64,000 bases of DNA from positions 288,199 to 352,198 of the forward strand of contig CANQLV010000001.1 of assembly GCA_947624785.1 (NCBI GenBank), written 5' to 3'. The notes beneath the pieces were generated by a model that worked only from the letters and a program-made list of their open reading frames with translations, did not search any database and was not told the origin of the DNA. This document shows positions 34,838-42,566 of this stretch, piece by piece (the stretch's first letter is position 1; every line of letters starts with the position of its first letter). This stretch comes from Akkermansia muciniphila (GTDB taxonomy: Bacteria > Verrucomicrobiota > Verrucomicrobiia > Verrucomicrobiales > Akkermansiaceae). The position numbers and the translations under genes are program-made.

Positions 34838-35533
34838 ATGCTTAATCAAATCGAATTTAAGGTCTACGGGAAATATGCGCTTTTCTCTGACCCTCTCACC
34901 CGGATAGGCGGAGAAAAATGTTCTTATCAAATCCCCACTTATGAAGCCCTGAAAGGAATTGTAAAGGCTGTCTATTGGAAACCCACCCTGATCTGGTTAA
35001 TTGACGAGGTGAGAATAATGCGCCCTATCCGTCTGGTTCCCAAAAATATGAAACTGATCAAATATCATGAAGCCGGGGCGGATTTATCCGTATATACCTA
35101 CCTTCAAGATGTGGAATATCAAGTCAAGGCTCATTTTGAATGGAACATGAACCGTCCGGATATGTCCAAGGACCGGATCGACGGCAAGCATTATGAAATT
35201 GCCCGTCGCATGATTGACCGCGGAGGACGTAGGGACATCGCGTTGGGAACCAGGGAATGCCAGGGATACGTGGAACCATGCCGGTTTGGAGAAGGAAAGG
35301 GATTCTATGATCAATATGGAGACACCTCCTTCGGACTCATGTTCCATGGTTTCAATTATCCGGATGAAACGGGAAAAGAGGAGCTTTCCATACGTTTTTG
35401 GCGTCCGGTCATGGAAAAAGGAACGATCCGCTTCGTGCGCCCTGAAGCATGCGAAATTGTCAAGCATGTACGCCCCATGGAGGCATGCCCGCCAAGATCC
35501 AGCGGACTGAATGATCTGAGCCTGGGAGAATGA
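34838..35533 (+). CDS. cas5c: CRISPR-associated Cas5 (Cas5c/Cas5d, crRNA-processing endoribonuclease)
   Basis: A 231-residue RAMP protein that in type I-C systems replaces Cas6 by cutting the pre-crRNA and capping the 5' handle. The start IEFKVYGKYALFSDPLTRIGGEKCSYQIPTYEALKG-type region is characteristic. The catalytic set Tyr46, Lys117 and His118 is present at the positions used by well-studied Cas5d enzymes. The C-terminal RFWRPVMEKGTIRF region closes the fold. It follows cas3 by 22 bp and precedes cas8c by 16 bp. Confidence 0.93.
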   Translation: MLNQIEFKVYGKYALFSDPLTRIGGEKCSYQIPTYEALKGIVKAVYWKPTLIWLIDEVRIMRPIRLVPKNMKLIKYHEAGADLSVYTYLQDVEYQVKAHFEWNMNRPDMSKDRIDGKHYEIARRMIDRGGRRDIALGTRECQGYVEPCRFGEGKGFYDQYGDTSFGLMFHGFNYPDETGKEELSIRFWRPVMEKGTIRFVRPEACEIVKHVRPMEACPPRSSGLNDLSLGE

Positions 35534-35549
35534 AAGGAAAAAGAAAAAG

Positions 35550-37541
35550 ATGAACTGGATGTATGCCTTATACGCCACCTATGAACAAAACCGTGATTAT
35601 GTGGGTCGTATTGACAAAGAACCGGCCCACGGCAACAGGAAAGAACGCCTCATTACCCCTCTTCTCCCGCTGTACCACAGCATGCAGAATGCTCATGTCA
35701 CCATCACACTGAACAAACAGGGAGAGCTAATTAATGCATCCCTCAACAATCAGAACAGTCAACCCACCATCATCCCCGTTACGGAAGCCTCAGGAGGACG
35801 CACCAGCGGAGCTTGTGCCCACCCTCTGTGTGACAAGCTCCAATACGTGGCAGGTGATAACGCTGACTATTTCCCTCCGGAAGAATCCCCGGCCAAACGG
35901 ACCAAACAACTTAAAACCCTTCAGGAATCCTATGAACAATACGAACAGCAATTATCGGAATGGGCGGCGTTTGATCCCGGTAATGTCAAACTGAATGCCG
36001 TTCTGGCCTATATTCGTAAAAAATCCCTGATCACGGACTTGATCAACGGGGGAATCCTATATGCGGAAGATTCCACCAACACTCTGCTTCCTGTATGGAA
36101 AGGGGATAAACAGGAAATGCCCGCCATCTTTGAAATCCTGGGGGCATCCACCCAGGAAAATGCGTTCATAAGATGGAAGGTCAACAGCAGGGATGGAGGC
36201 CCTCCGGAAGTGTATGAAGACCCCGCCATGTACGAATCCTGGCGGATTTATACGGAATCCAAGGCCAACAAAGAAGGGATGTGCTATATCCTGGGAAAAA
36301 CAGCACCGCTGGCAACCACTCACCCGGCGCGCATCAGAAACGCCGGAGACAAGGCCAAACTCATTTCTTCCAATGACAGTTCCGGCTATACCTATCGCGG
36401 CAGATTCATTGAAGCGGATGAAGCGTGCGGAGTAAGTACGGAAGTCACCCAAAAAGCCCACAGCGCGCTTCGCTGGCTTATCTCCCGCCAAGGCTGGTAT
36501 GATGGAGATCTTGTCGTTCTCGCCTGGTCTCCCGGTCTGTTGAAAGTTCCGTCTCCCTGCGGCAATGTGCAGGAATGGGAACACTACAAGCCCGACCAGC
36601 CAACACCGAATGACCAGGTCCCCCAATTGGTTAAGCAATTTAAAAAAGAACTCTCCGGAGGAGGAAAAGAGCTGCTGCGGACATCATTGAATGAAAACGA
36701 TATTAAAAACCGTGTTCTTGTTCTCAGCTTGAATTCTGCGTCGCCGGGGCGCATGTCCCTCTCCAGCTTTCAGGAATTTACCGTCTCCGAATACCTTAAC
36801 AACCTGCTTTCCTGGCATTCCAAAGCCAGTTGGAAACAACGCCTTCCTAAAGACAAGGAAGGAAACGACCGATCTTATATTGGCGCGCCGTCTATCTCCA
36901 TGATTGTCAAAGCAGCGTATGGAATAAAGGTAGATGATAAACTACGCAAACACGCCCTCTCCAGACTACTACCCTGCATTCTTCACAATCTTCCCATCCC
37001 TCCGGACCTGGAAAAGCAATGCATCATCCAGGCATCCAAACGGCATGCCATGGAATGGTGGGAATGGGAAATGACCTTGGGAATATCCTGTTCCGTTTAT
37101 CTTTATAACCATCCACAAATAAACACTTCATCCTCAGATACCATGAGCCTTGATCCAAAAATCACAGATCGCAGTTACCTCTTCGGCCGTCTTTTAGCCG
37201 TTGCAGAAGCCATCGAAACATCAGCGTTAAATATCACGAAAACCTCCCGCCCTACCAATGCGGAAAAACTTATGCAGCGGTTCCAGCAAAGACCGTCAGA
37301 AACATGGCCCATGCTGGAAAAAAGCATTCAGCCCTATCGCAACATTTTGAAAAAAAATGAAAACACCGTTTCTTTCTTGAGAAGCTATGATGCTTACATA
37401 GACAATATCATGGAAACATTCCTCATGGGACAGTTCATGGATAACGCGCCATTAACCGGAGCCTACCTCCTCGGCTACCACTGCCAGAGAGCCTTCATTT
37501 ACAAAACTAAAGAAGAAAAAAATGCTGAACTGGCAGAATAA
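35550..37541 (+). CDS. cas8c: CRISPR-associated Cas8c (Csd1), type I-C large subunit
   Basis: A 663-residue protein that forms the large subunit of the type I-C Cascade complex and reads the PAM. The N-terminus MNWMYALYATYEQNRDYVGR and GGRTSGACAHPLCDKLQYV are typical Csd1 features, and the length is normal. The last third is helical and ends with TGAYLLGYHCQRAFIY. In studied type I-C systems an internal start in this gene also yields the small subunit Cas11c; a candidate start is listed separately. The gene is intact. Confidence 0.93.
   Translation: MNWMYALYATYEQNRDYVGRIDKEPAHGNRKERLITPLLPLYHSMQNAHVTITLNKQGELINASLNNQNSQPTIIPVTEASGGRTSGACAHPLCDKLQYVAGDNADYFPPEESPAKRTKQLKTLQESYEQYEQQLSEWAAFDPGNVKLNAVLAYIRKKSLITDLINGGILYAEDSTNTLLPVWKGDKQEMPAIFEILGASTQENAFIRWKVNSRDGGPPEVYEDPAMYESWRIYTESKANKEGMCYILGKTAPLATTHPARIRNAGDKAKLISSNDSSGYTYRGRFIEADEACGVSTEVTQKAHSALRWLISRQGWYDGDLVVLAWSPGLLKVPSPCGNVQEWEHYKPDQPTPNDQVPQLVKQFKKELSGGGKELLRTSLNENDIKNRVLVLSLNSASPGRMSLSSFQEFTVSEYLNNLLSWHSKASWKQRLPKDKEGNDRSYIGAPSISMIVKAAYGIKVDDKLRKHALSRLLPCILHNLPIPPDLEKQCIIQASKRHAMEWWEWEMTLGISCSVYLYNHPQINTSSSDTMSLDPKITDRSYLFGRLLAVAEAIETSALNITKTSRPTNAEKLMQRFQQRPSETWPMLEKSIQPYRNILKKNENTVSFLRSYDAYIDNIMETFLMGQFMDNAPLTGAYLLGYHCQRAFIYKTKEEKNAELAE
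37143..37541 (+). CDS. Candidate internal Cas11c small subunit within cas8c
   Basis: In-frame ATG at 37143 (Met532 of Cas8c) begins MSLDPKITDRSYLFGRLLAV and would give a 132-residue helical protein ending at the shared stop. That size and position are close to the Cas11c known to be made by internal initiation in type I-C systems. No strong ribosome site is visible before it, so the exact start is uncertain. Confidence 0.45.
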   Translation: MSLDPKITDRSYLFGRLLAVAEAIETSALNITKTSRPTNAEKLMQRFQQRPSETWPMLEKSIQPYRNILKKNENTVSFLRSYDAYIDNIMETFLMGQFMDNAPLTGAYLLGYHCQRAFIYKTKEEKNAELAE

Positions 37542-37583
37542 ATCTTAGAATAAAATATTAATTCAACACTATAAAACCACATC

Positions 37584-38408
37584 ATGAGCCTTAATCACAA
37601 AATCGACTTTGCCGTCATCTTTACCGTTACGAACGCTAACCCCAACGGAGACCCTCTCGATGGCAACCGGCCCAGAACCACCTTGGAAGGACTCGGAGAA
37701 ATCTCCGATGTCTGTCTTAAAAGAAAAATCCGCAATAAACTGATGGACATGGGACAAAACATCTTTGTCCAGTCAGACGACAGACGTGTAGACGACTATA
37801 AAACATTGAAAGAACGTGCTACTCCCATCCTGAAACAAAAAGGTACGTCTGCTGAACTGGCACAAAAAGCCTGTCAGGAATGGTATGATGTGAGAGCTTT
37901 TGGACAGGTCTTTGCCTTAAAAGACAAAGATGCGGCAAAAGGCACCGGCGTCTCCATAGGGATCAGAGGCCCGGTCACTATTCAACCTGCCTTCAGCAGA
38001 GATACGGTGAATATCACTAGTACACAAATCACGAAAAGCGTCAGCAATGACGGAGACGGCAGCAAAAAATCTTCCGACACCATGGGCATGAAGCACCGGG
38101 TGGACAAGGGCACCTATGTCTTCTTTGGAGCAATCAATCCGCAGCTGGCAGAACTCACAGGCTTCTCGGATGAAGATGCATCCATTTTCAAACAAGCGCT
38201 TCCTCAGATGTTTGAAGGAGATGCCTCCTCTGCACGACCGGAAGGTAGCATGTCTATTCAAAAAGTCATTTGGTGGGAACATAACTGTAAAAGCGGTCAA
38301 TACTCTTCTGCCAAGGTTCACCATTCCATTGAAATCTCCGAGGATGGAAATATTGTAAAGAAATATGATCTACTGGGGTTAACCCCGGAAATGATAGAAG
38401 GCTTCTGA
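37584..38408 (+). CDS. cas7: CRISPR-associated Cas7 (Csd2), Cascade backbone
   Basis: A 274-residue RAMP-fold subunit that polymerises along the crRNA. It begins MSLNHKIDFAVIFTVTNANPNGDPLDGNRPR, a diagnostic Csd2 N-terminus, and contains CLKRKIRNKL, VRAFGQVFA and the RGPVTIQPAFSRDTVNI block. It ends KKYDLLGLTPEMIEGF. It is the last gene of the interference operon and is followed by a terminator before array 2. Confidence 0.95.
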   Translation: MSLNHKIDFAVIFTVTNANPNGDPLDGNRPRTTLEGLGEISDVCLKRKIRNKLMDMGQNIFVQSDDRRVDDYKTLKERATPILKQKGTSAELAQKACQEWYDVRAFGQVFALKDKDAAKGTGVSIGIRGPVTIQPAFSRDTVNITSTQITKSVSNDGDGSKKSSDTMGMKHRVDKGTYVFFGAINPQLAELTGFSDEDASIFKQALPQMFEGDASSARPEGSMSIQKVIWWEHNCKSGQYSSAKVHHSIEISEDGNIVKKYDLLGLTPEMIEGF

Positions 38409-38430
38409 GCCGTTTCTTTTCACGAATGTC

Positions 38431-38466
38431 AAAACACCCTTCACTAAAAATGAAGGGTGTTTTTAA
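38431..38466. terminator. Bidirectional intrinsic terminator between cas7 and array 2
   Basis: A perfect 13-bp stem (AAAACACCCTTCA 38431-38443 with TGAAGGGTGTTTT 38451-38463). It would stop the cas operon from the left and array 2 transcription from the right. Confidence 0.9.
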
Positions 38467-38516
38467 TGAGTGTTATAGCCAACTGCTCCTTCTCATTCCA
38501 GGGATATTACTGCGAC

Positions 38517-39196
38517 ATCTAAATCCATGCACCCGTGAGGGTGCGACTTAAAATCTGATATTAGCTTTAGCACATCCGCAGTTTCAATCCACGCACCCGT
38601 GAGGGTGCGACAAAGCTTGCCGCCTTTCTGGACTTCAAAGTTATGGTTTCAATCCACGCACCCGTGAGGGTGCGACTTCGGTGTCGTATTCAATAATCAT
38701 TGTTAGAATTGTTTCAATCCACGCACCCGTGAGGGTGCGACCCTTATCCCCCGCCTGCTTGGCTTTGATATAATCGTTTCAATCCACGCACCCGTGAGGG
38801 TGCGACTTACACGCATTCCGCGCATAAAATCAACAATGCTGTTTCAATCCACGCACCCGTGAGGGTGCGACCTGCATTTGGCGAGGATATTGATCCATTA
38901 AGCATCGTTTCAATCCACGCACCCGTGAGGGTGCGACAATGGGGCGTGACTCCCTGATACCATGTTGCACTGTTTCAATCCACGCACCCGTGAGGGTGCG
39001 ACCACATATTTCCCATTTTGGCGGAGTGGAGTACGGGTTTCAATCCACGCACCCGTGAGGGTGCGACAAGCATTGAATGTATTGGTGTCAGGATTGAATA
39101 TGTTTCAATCCACGCACCCGTGAGGGTGCGACGGTGATTGTAGGCAGGGACCCTATCCAAAAATTGTTTCAATCCACGCACCCGTGAGGGTGCGAC
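38517..39196 (-). CRISPR. CRISPR array 2 (type I-C, 31-nt repeats)
   Basis: Ten identical 31-nt repeats begin at 38581, 38646, 38711, 38776, 38841, 38907, 38972, 39037, 39102 and 39166, and read GTTTCAATCC...GGGTGCGAC on the plus strand. A degenerate eleventh repeat (38517-38547, four or more mismatches in the first half) lies beside cas7. Spacers are 33-35 nt. By repeat orientation and by the position of the decayed repeat the array is transcribed leftward and its leader should be to the right of 39196. That side has no recognisable leader; see findings. Confidence 0.97.
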
Positions 39197-39240
39197 CAGC
39201 GCAAACGGGTCTTCCGGATTGTTTTTCTGATCTTTATCAA
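39197..39240. other. 44-bp stub between array 2 and the putative prophage end
   Basis: The first 34 nt could be one more spacer by length, but no repeat follows. It shows no similarity to the DNA beside array 1. Confidence 0.4.
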
Positions 39241-39283
39241 TGAAGGGTGGAAAGGGGTGAATTTAGGGTGAATAGGGGTGAAC
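39241..39283. repeat. 11-bp periodic AGGGGTGAA-type repeats, possible transposase-binding end
   Basis: GAAGGGTGG, AAAGGGGTGAA, TTTAGGGTGAA and TAGGGGTGAA follow one another at about 11-bp spacing (39242-39282), beginning with TG at 39241. Iterated sites at a TG...CA terminus are typical of Mu-like element ends. Confidence 0.5.
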
Positions 39284-39313
39284 GCTAGGAAAATCAAGGG
39301 GAGCAAGCATTGA

Positions 39314-39619
39314 GTGATCAGAGAAAGACTGTGTAGAAAATATCGGCGTCAGAAGAGGAAATTATCAAGCATCGTGGAAAATAATCATGGTAAGATGTCC
39401 CGCATGTGTACACCTGCATATTGCATCCCCTTGTATGGCTCCATGACTGTTATCTCGCCCGAAGACCGAAGGAAAAAGAATCCGCAAATTTATCATCTCC
39501 ATGATACCGCTGTCGTGTTGATGTGGACAACCCGTGAAAGAAGAAAGACGACATGCTGGGTGCGGGATGTGCTCGACAACGTGTGGATTGTGATCAGGAA
39601 CGAAAGAGAAGATGATTGA
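39314..39619 (+). CDS. Small hypothetical protein at the prophage edge
   Basis: A 101-residue frame; a shorter version from ATG 39395 (MSRMCTPAYCIPLYGSM) is also possible. The C-terminal half (TAVVLMWTTRERRKTTCWVRD) has an even strand-like pattern, but I recognise no family. It could be an accessory gene of the prophage. It is convergent with the gene at 39671. Confidence 0.35.
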   Translation: MIRERLCRKYRRQKRKLSSIVENNHGKMSRMCTPAYCIPLYGSMTVISPEDRRKKNPQIYHLHDTAVVLMWTTRERRKTTCWVRDVLDNVWIVIRNEREDD

Positions 39620-39620
39620 A

Positions 39621-39649
39621 AAAGGCCGCCAGGAACAACCTGACGGCCT
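39621..39649 (-). terminator. Intrinsic terminator of the 39671-39904 gene
   Basis: AGGCCGCCAGG (39623-39633) pairs with CCTGACGGCCT (39639-39649) with one mismatch, and the minus strand continues with TTTTTC. Confidence 0.7.
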
Positions 39650-39670
39650 GAATTGTATCTGCCCATTGGG

Positions 39671-39904
39671 CTAATCATCGCAACATAAAGCACGGACAAA
39701 GGGCGTCATTTCCTCGTCCTGATGGTCTTCTATCAGCTTGTCTGTCCTTTCGTCCATAATGCACAGGACGCTTGAATAAAGACCGTCAGCAAATAGTGAT
39801 TGCTTGGTGGCAACAACAAGCGCATGTACTGCATAGCCGGACTGCTGGCCATTGCCATCTACAACATAACAGTTGATATTGTCTCCTGGCTTTAAGGGAG
39901 GCAT
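39671..39904 (-). CDS. Small hypothetical protein
   Basis: A 77-residue protein (MPPLKPGDNINCYVVDGNG, then AVHALVVATKQSLFADGLYSS) with a beta-strand-like pattern and an acidic C-terminus (EDHQDEEMTPFVRALCCDD). No family is recognised. It has a clear terminator 20 bp after its stop, which supports that it is real. It is on the same strand as the early phage genes and may be the last of them. Confidence 0.5.
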   Translation of the reverse strand: MPPLKPGDNINCYVVDGNGQQSGYAVHALVVATKQSLFADGLYSSVLCIMDERTDKLIEDHQDEEMTPFVRALCCDD

Positions 39905-39919
39905 GATGATTTTTCTGTT

Positions 39920-39950
39920 GTTTCAATCCGCGCCTCCGCAGGGATGCGAA
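39920..39950 (-). repeat. Orphan CRISPR-like repeat
   Basis: Begins GTTTCAATCC and ends GGGATGCGAA; 23 of 31 positions match the array 2 repeat. It stands alone between the hypothetical gene at 39671 and the leftmost Mu-type gene. Confidence 0.6.
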
Positions 39951-39953
39951 AAG

Positions 39954-40592
39954 TTACAGGGGGAATTCGTCTTCAATTACTGTTCCACTCCATCCCCTGG
40001 CCGTTTTCGGTTCGGGGGCCGGGGTGGCCCTGGGCACTCGGACGGCTCCCATATGATCCGCCAGCCCTCCCGGAGGGAGCGTTCCCGGCAGGGCGTGCGG
40101 TTCGTAGGTTTCCACGCCCGTTTCATCCGCCATCTTCCGGGCGGCGGCCCGGCCCCGGTTGATCACCGTGTAATTCAGATGGCGGATGTGTTCAGGCTTG
40201 GCATATTTCCGCAGCTGGTCATAGACATTTTTGCCCGTGCAGGACAGATGCAGCTGATCCCTCACCACTTCTGCCAGATAGTCCGGCCCAGTTTCAAACC
40301 GTTGCATGCTGTCCCGAAGCAGGTGCAATTCCTTGTCCATTTCCGTGTAGGTGTTGTCTCTGATGGCTTCATATCCCAGGTAGGTGGCAAAACGATTGTA
40401 AATTAGCGTATAATCCTTTTGTGTTGCGCGGGTGAAAGAATCCGTGTGTCCGGTGGCTTTCCAGGTCTCGTCGTGCCGCCATTCTTCTAGGAACGGCACC
40501 GGGCAGCCGTATGCTTGTAGCTGCTTGTAAGCCTGGGAGGCCAGCTGGGCCAGCACAGCCTTTTGCTTATTAGTGAGGGGCTTATTGCTCAT
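39954..40592 (-). CDS. Early phage protein, possibly GemA/gp16-like
   Basis: A 212-residue mostly helical protein: LTNKQKAVLAQLASQAYKQL near the start and TRATQKDYTLIYNRFATYLG in the middle. The C-terminal 60 residues are Pro/Thr-rich. The position just after gam at the end of the early operon, and the Q-rich helical N-terminal pattern, recall the GemA-type regulators of Mu-like phages. The match is weak, so treat the name as a guess. Confidence 0.45.
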   Translation of the reverse strand: MSNKPLTNKQKAVLAQLASQAYKQLQAYGCPVPFLEEWRHDETWKATGHTDSFTRATQKDYTLIYNRFATYLGYEAIRDNTYTEMDKELHLLRDSMQRFETGPDYLAEVVRDQLHLSCTGKNVYDQLRKYAKPEHIRHLNYTVINRGRAAARKMADETGVETYEPHALPGTLPPGGLADHMGAVRVPRATPAPEPKTARGWSGTVIEDEFPL

Positions 40593-40752
40593 GATCGGAT
40601 TGTTGCTTGGGATGTTGCAGAGCCTTGATCAGTTGTTGCCGCTGCTTGGGCGTCAGATAGATAAGGGTGGCTGTTGCTGCGCCTTTATTAGTACCTGTCC
40701 AGATAGTTAGCACGGTCTGGAAGCTCATGTGCTCGACCTCAATCTTAGTCAT
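40582..40752 (-). CDS. Small phage protein
   Basis: A 56-residue frame (MTKIEVEHMSFQTVLTIWTG ... YLTPKQRQQLIKALQHP) whose start overlaps the Gam stop (ATGA) and whose stop overlaps the next start by about 10 bp. Tight overlaps on both sides make it very likely a real gene. Function unknown. Confidence 0.6.
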   Translation of the reverse strand: MTKIEVEHMSFQTVLTIWTGTNKGAATATLIYLTPKQRQQLIKALQHPKQQSDHEQ

Positions 40753-41276
40753 GCGCTGATCCTTTCCGCCGTGTCGGTTTTTGGTTCTACCCAGTAAGCC
40801 TCCGTCTGCTCAATGCGCAATCCCAGGGAGGCCAGCCGTTCGTCATCCAGATCGGCCTTGAGCTTGTCCTTGTCGGGCTTGGGGTCGGACACTTTGAGAT
40901 AGGAGGTCAGGCCCATTTCCCTGATTCTGGCGCAGACGGCTCCCCAGGTGAATTTGCGGGAGAGTAGTACCAAGGTGGGGTTGCCCAGCCGCCAGCCCCA
41001 GCGAGCTTTGCCAGTCTCTCCGGACTTGGAATCACCTTGCAGCAGAGTTTCCCGGTTGCGGGTAGCGTATTGCTCGGCCTGGGCCAGCTTGACGGTAATC
41101 TGGTTGTTGAGACCTTTAATCACGCCGCCGTATTCTTCTCGGGCGGCCAGGATGGCCTTGTCCAGCTGGGCCTGTGCCTTGTCTCGCTTGACAGTCAAAT
41201 CGGCAATCTTGTCCAGACATTGTTCATATTCGGCCAATGTGGACAGCCCGGTGTTGCGTGTTGTTATTTTAGCCAT
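40749..41276 (-). CDS. Host-nuclease inhibitor Gam-like protein
   Basis: A 175-residue protein from ATG 41276 (MAKITTRNTGLSTLAEYEQC), with a long coiled-coil (KIADLTVKRDKAQAQLDKAI) followed by the Gam core: ETGKARWGWRLGNPTLVLL and RKFTWGAVCARIREMGLTSY. Mu Gam binds double-stranded DNA ends and protects them from host exonucleases. The frame extends upstream to 41336, but the later ATG fits the family start and overlaps the previous gene by only 8 bp. Confidence 0.85.
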   Translation of the reverse strand: MAKITTRNTGLSTLAEYEQCLDKIADLTVKRDKAQAQLDKAILAAREEYGGVIKGLNNQITVKLAQAEQYATRNRETLLQGDSKSGETGKARWGWRLGNPTLVLLSRKFTWGAVCARIREMGLTSYLKVSDPKPDKDKLKADLDDERLASLGLRIEQTEAYWVEPKTDTAERISA

Positions 41277-42075
41277 TGTTGTGTGTACGTTTTTTGTTAA
41301 GTGATTTTTGCTTGCGGTGGATTGTTTGGAGAACATCTTTCAAGGTCCGTTTGGGGTCAGTAATCCAGTCATAGAATTCTTGTCCCTTGACCGGAATCCA
41401 TACATCCCCAACCTGCTCTAGCTTGATGGCAACTTTCCCAGGCCAACGGGAATCGCAGTTTGTCCAAGCGTTACCAAGACCGGGGAAACGGTTTAATTCC
41501 ATGCAGATTTTTGTGCAGATAGTTTCAAGTTCAATGGTCATTTTTTTTGTCCTCAAGATTTTTTCATTGATAGCAATGCGCCATTTTATCTGTTTAGAGG
41601 AAAGGTTCCTCTTACGCCATGTTTCAGAATAAAATATATATTCGGTATTATTAATAGTTTTGTTGATCAGTGCTTCCTGTAAACATGATAGATTAAGTGG
41701 TTTAGTAATATCCTTCAGAACTCTCCGCATAGCGGAAAAATTTTTGGATACATCAATATTTAGAATTTTTTTCACACAACAGTTTCCTACAATGAGAGAA
41801 ATTCCGTTGTGAATATTTCTGATTACACAATGCTCAATGATGAGATGGCCGCAAATACACGTTCCAAATTCTCCGTCTTCGGGAAAATACGTTTCTACGT
41901 GTTTCCATTCCAATTTAGCAAGGTGGAAATTTCGAGATACGGAACATGCCAGCAGTTTTGACTTGAATCGACGAATATGGGAATTATTCATTTTTTTCTT
42001 TTTTCTGTTCGTGAGGTATGCATGAAATGCGCCCTCACTATTCAGGAGCATTTTCAAAATACATTTTTCCCTCAT
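41269..42075 (-). CDS. Phage protein with a Cys-rich CxCGH...CC motif
   Basis: A 268-residue protein with a clear ribosome site (GAGAGGG) before ATG 42075. Residues about 75-105 hold GTCICGHLIIEHCVIRNIH and VGNCCVKK, a zinc-ribbon-like pattern seen in small uncharacterised phage proteins. The rest is Lys/Asn/Ile-rich and lower in GC than its neighbours, which suggests a separate origin. It sits between MuB and Gam in the early operon. Function unknown. Confidence 0.65.
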   Translation of the reverse strand: MREKCILKMLLNSEGAFHAYLTNRKKKKMNNSHIRRFKSKLLACSVSRNFHLAKLEWKHVETYFPEDGEFGTCICGHLIIEHCVIRNIHNGISLIVGNCCVKKILNIDVSKNFSAMRRVLKDITKPLNLSCLQEALINKTINNTEYIFYSETWRKRNLSSKQIKWRIAINEKILRTKKMTIELETICTKICMELNRFPGLGNAWTNCDSRWPGKVAIKLEQVGDVWIPVKGQEFYDWITDPKRTLKDVLQTIHRKQKSLNKKRTHNNG

Positions 42076-42200
42076 ATATTTCCCTCTCGTCTCTTTCTGA
42101 AAACGGCCGGTTTTCTCATTTGATCACTTTTCTGCCACTAGATCTTTCATGATAGCTATGATGATCAGAGGTTAGTTTTTTCTTGCTGGATCATGGTTTC

Positions 42201-42326
42201 CTACAAGGAATATCTCATCCTCGAGTAACCGTCTGAGCAGGTGTATGGCGTCGCCAAAGTGCCGCAGTTTTTATTGTTGTTGGTGCCGTACATGATCGTG
42301 GTGTGGTTATGAAACTTGATCATCAT
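42201..42326 (-). CDS. Possible 41-residue phage peptide
   Basis: A short frame (MMIKFHNHTTIMYGTNNNKN ... SRMRYSL) that overlaps the end of the upstream gene by about 20 bp. Only position supports it; the remaining sequence down to 42076 shows no gene. Confidence 0.25.
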   Translation of the reverse strand: MMIKFHNHTTIMYGTNNNKNCGTLATPYTCSDGYSRMRYSL

Positions 42327-42564
42327 GAAGGGCGATCAGGCGGGTAAGCTTGCCCAGCATGGCGTCCCGTTGGTCTGCGGGGATGTTCACGGGCCAATCC
42401 TGGCCCGTGCGGATGATGTGCTGTAGTTTGTTCCTTTCCTCCCAATCCACCACGATGCGGACGCATTTGCTGTCTGCCCGCATGGTGGCGGAGGTGATGT
42501 AGGTGCGGATGTCCAGCGTGCCGTTGGCATACCGGATCAGGGCAATGTATAAAGGCGCGGGCAT
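42307..42564 (-). CDS. Small phage protein after MuB
   Basis: An 85-residue protein from ATG 42564 (MPAPLYIALIRYANGTLDIR), starting 3 bp after the MuB stop. The pattern is alpha/beta and ends TRLIALHDDQVS. A longer frame exists but runs back inside the MuB gene. Function unknown; the spacing marks it as part of the early operon. Confidence 0.55.
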   Translation of the reverse strand: MPAPLYIALIRYANGTLDIRTYITSATMRADSKCVRIVVDWEERNKLQHIIRTGQDWPVNIPADQRDAMLGKLTRLIALHDDQVS

Positions 42565-42566
42565 AG

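Noticed and set aside
29703..39165. Self-targeting spacers against the Mu-like prophage or the phage island
   Set aside because: By eye I could not find any spacer matching the phage regions of this window; a full alignment of the spacers to the genome would be needed to exclude it.
38975..39181. Minus-strand frame across array 2 repeats
   Set aside because: It is an accidental translation of the repeat-spacer units.
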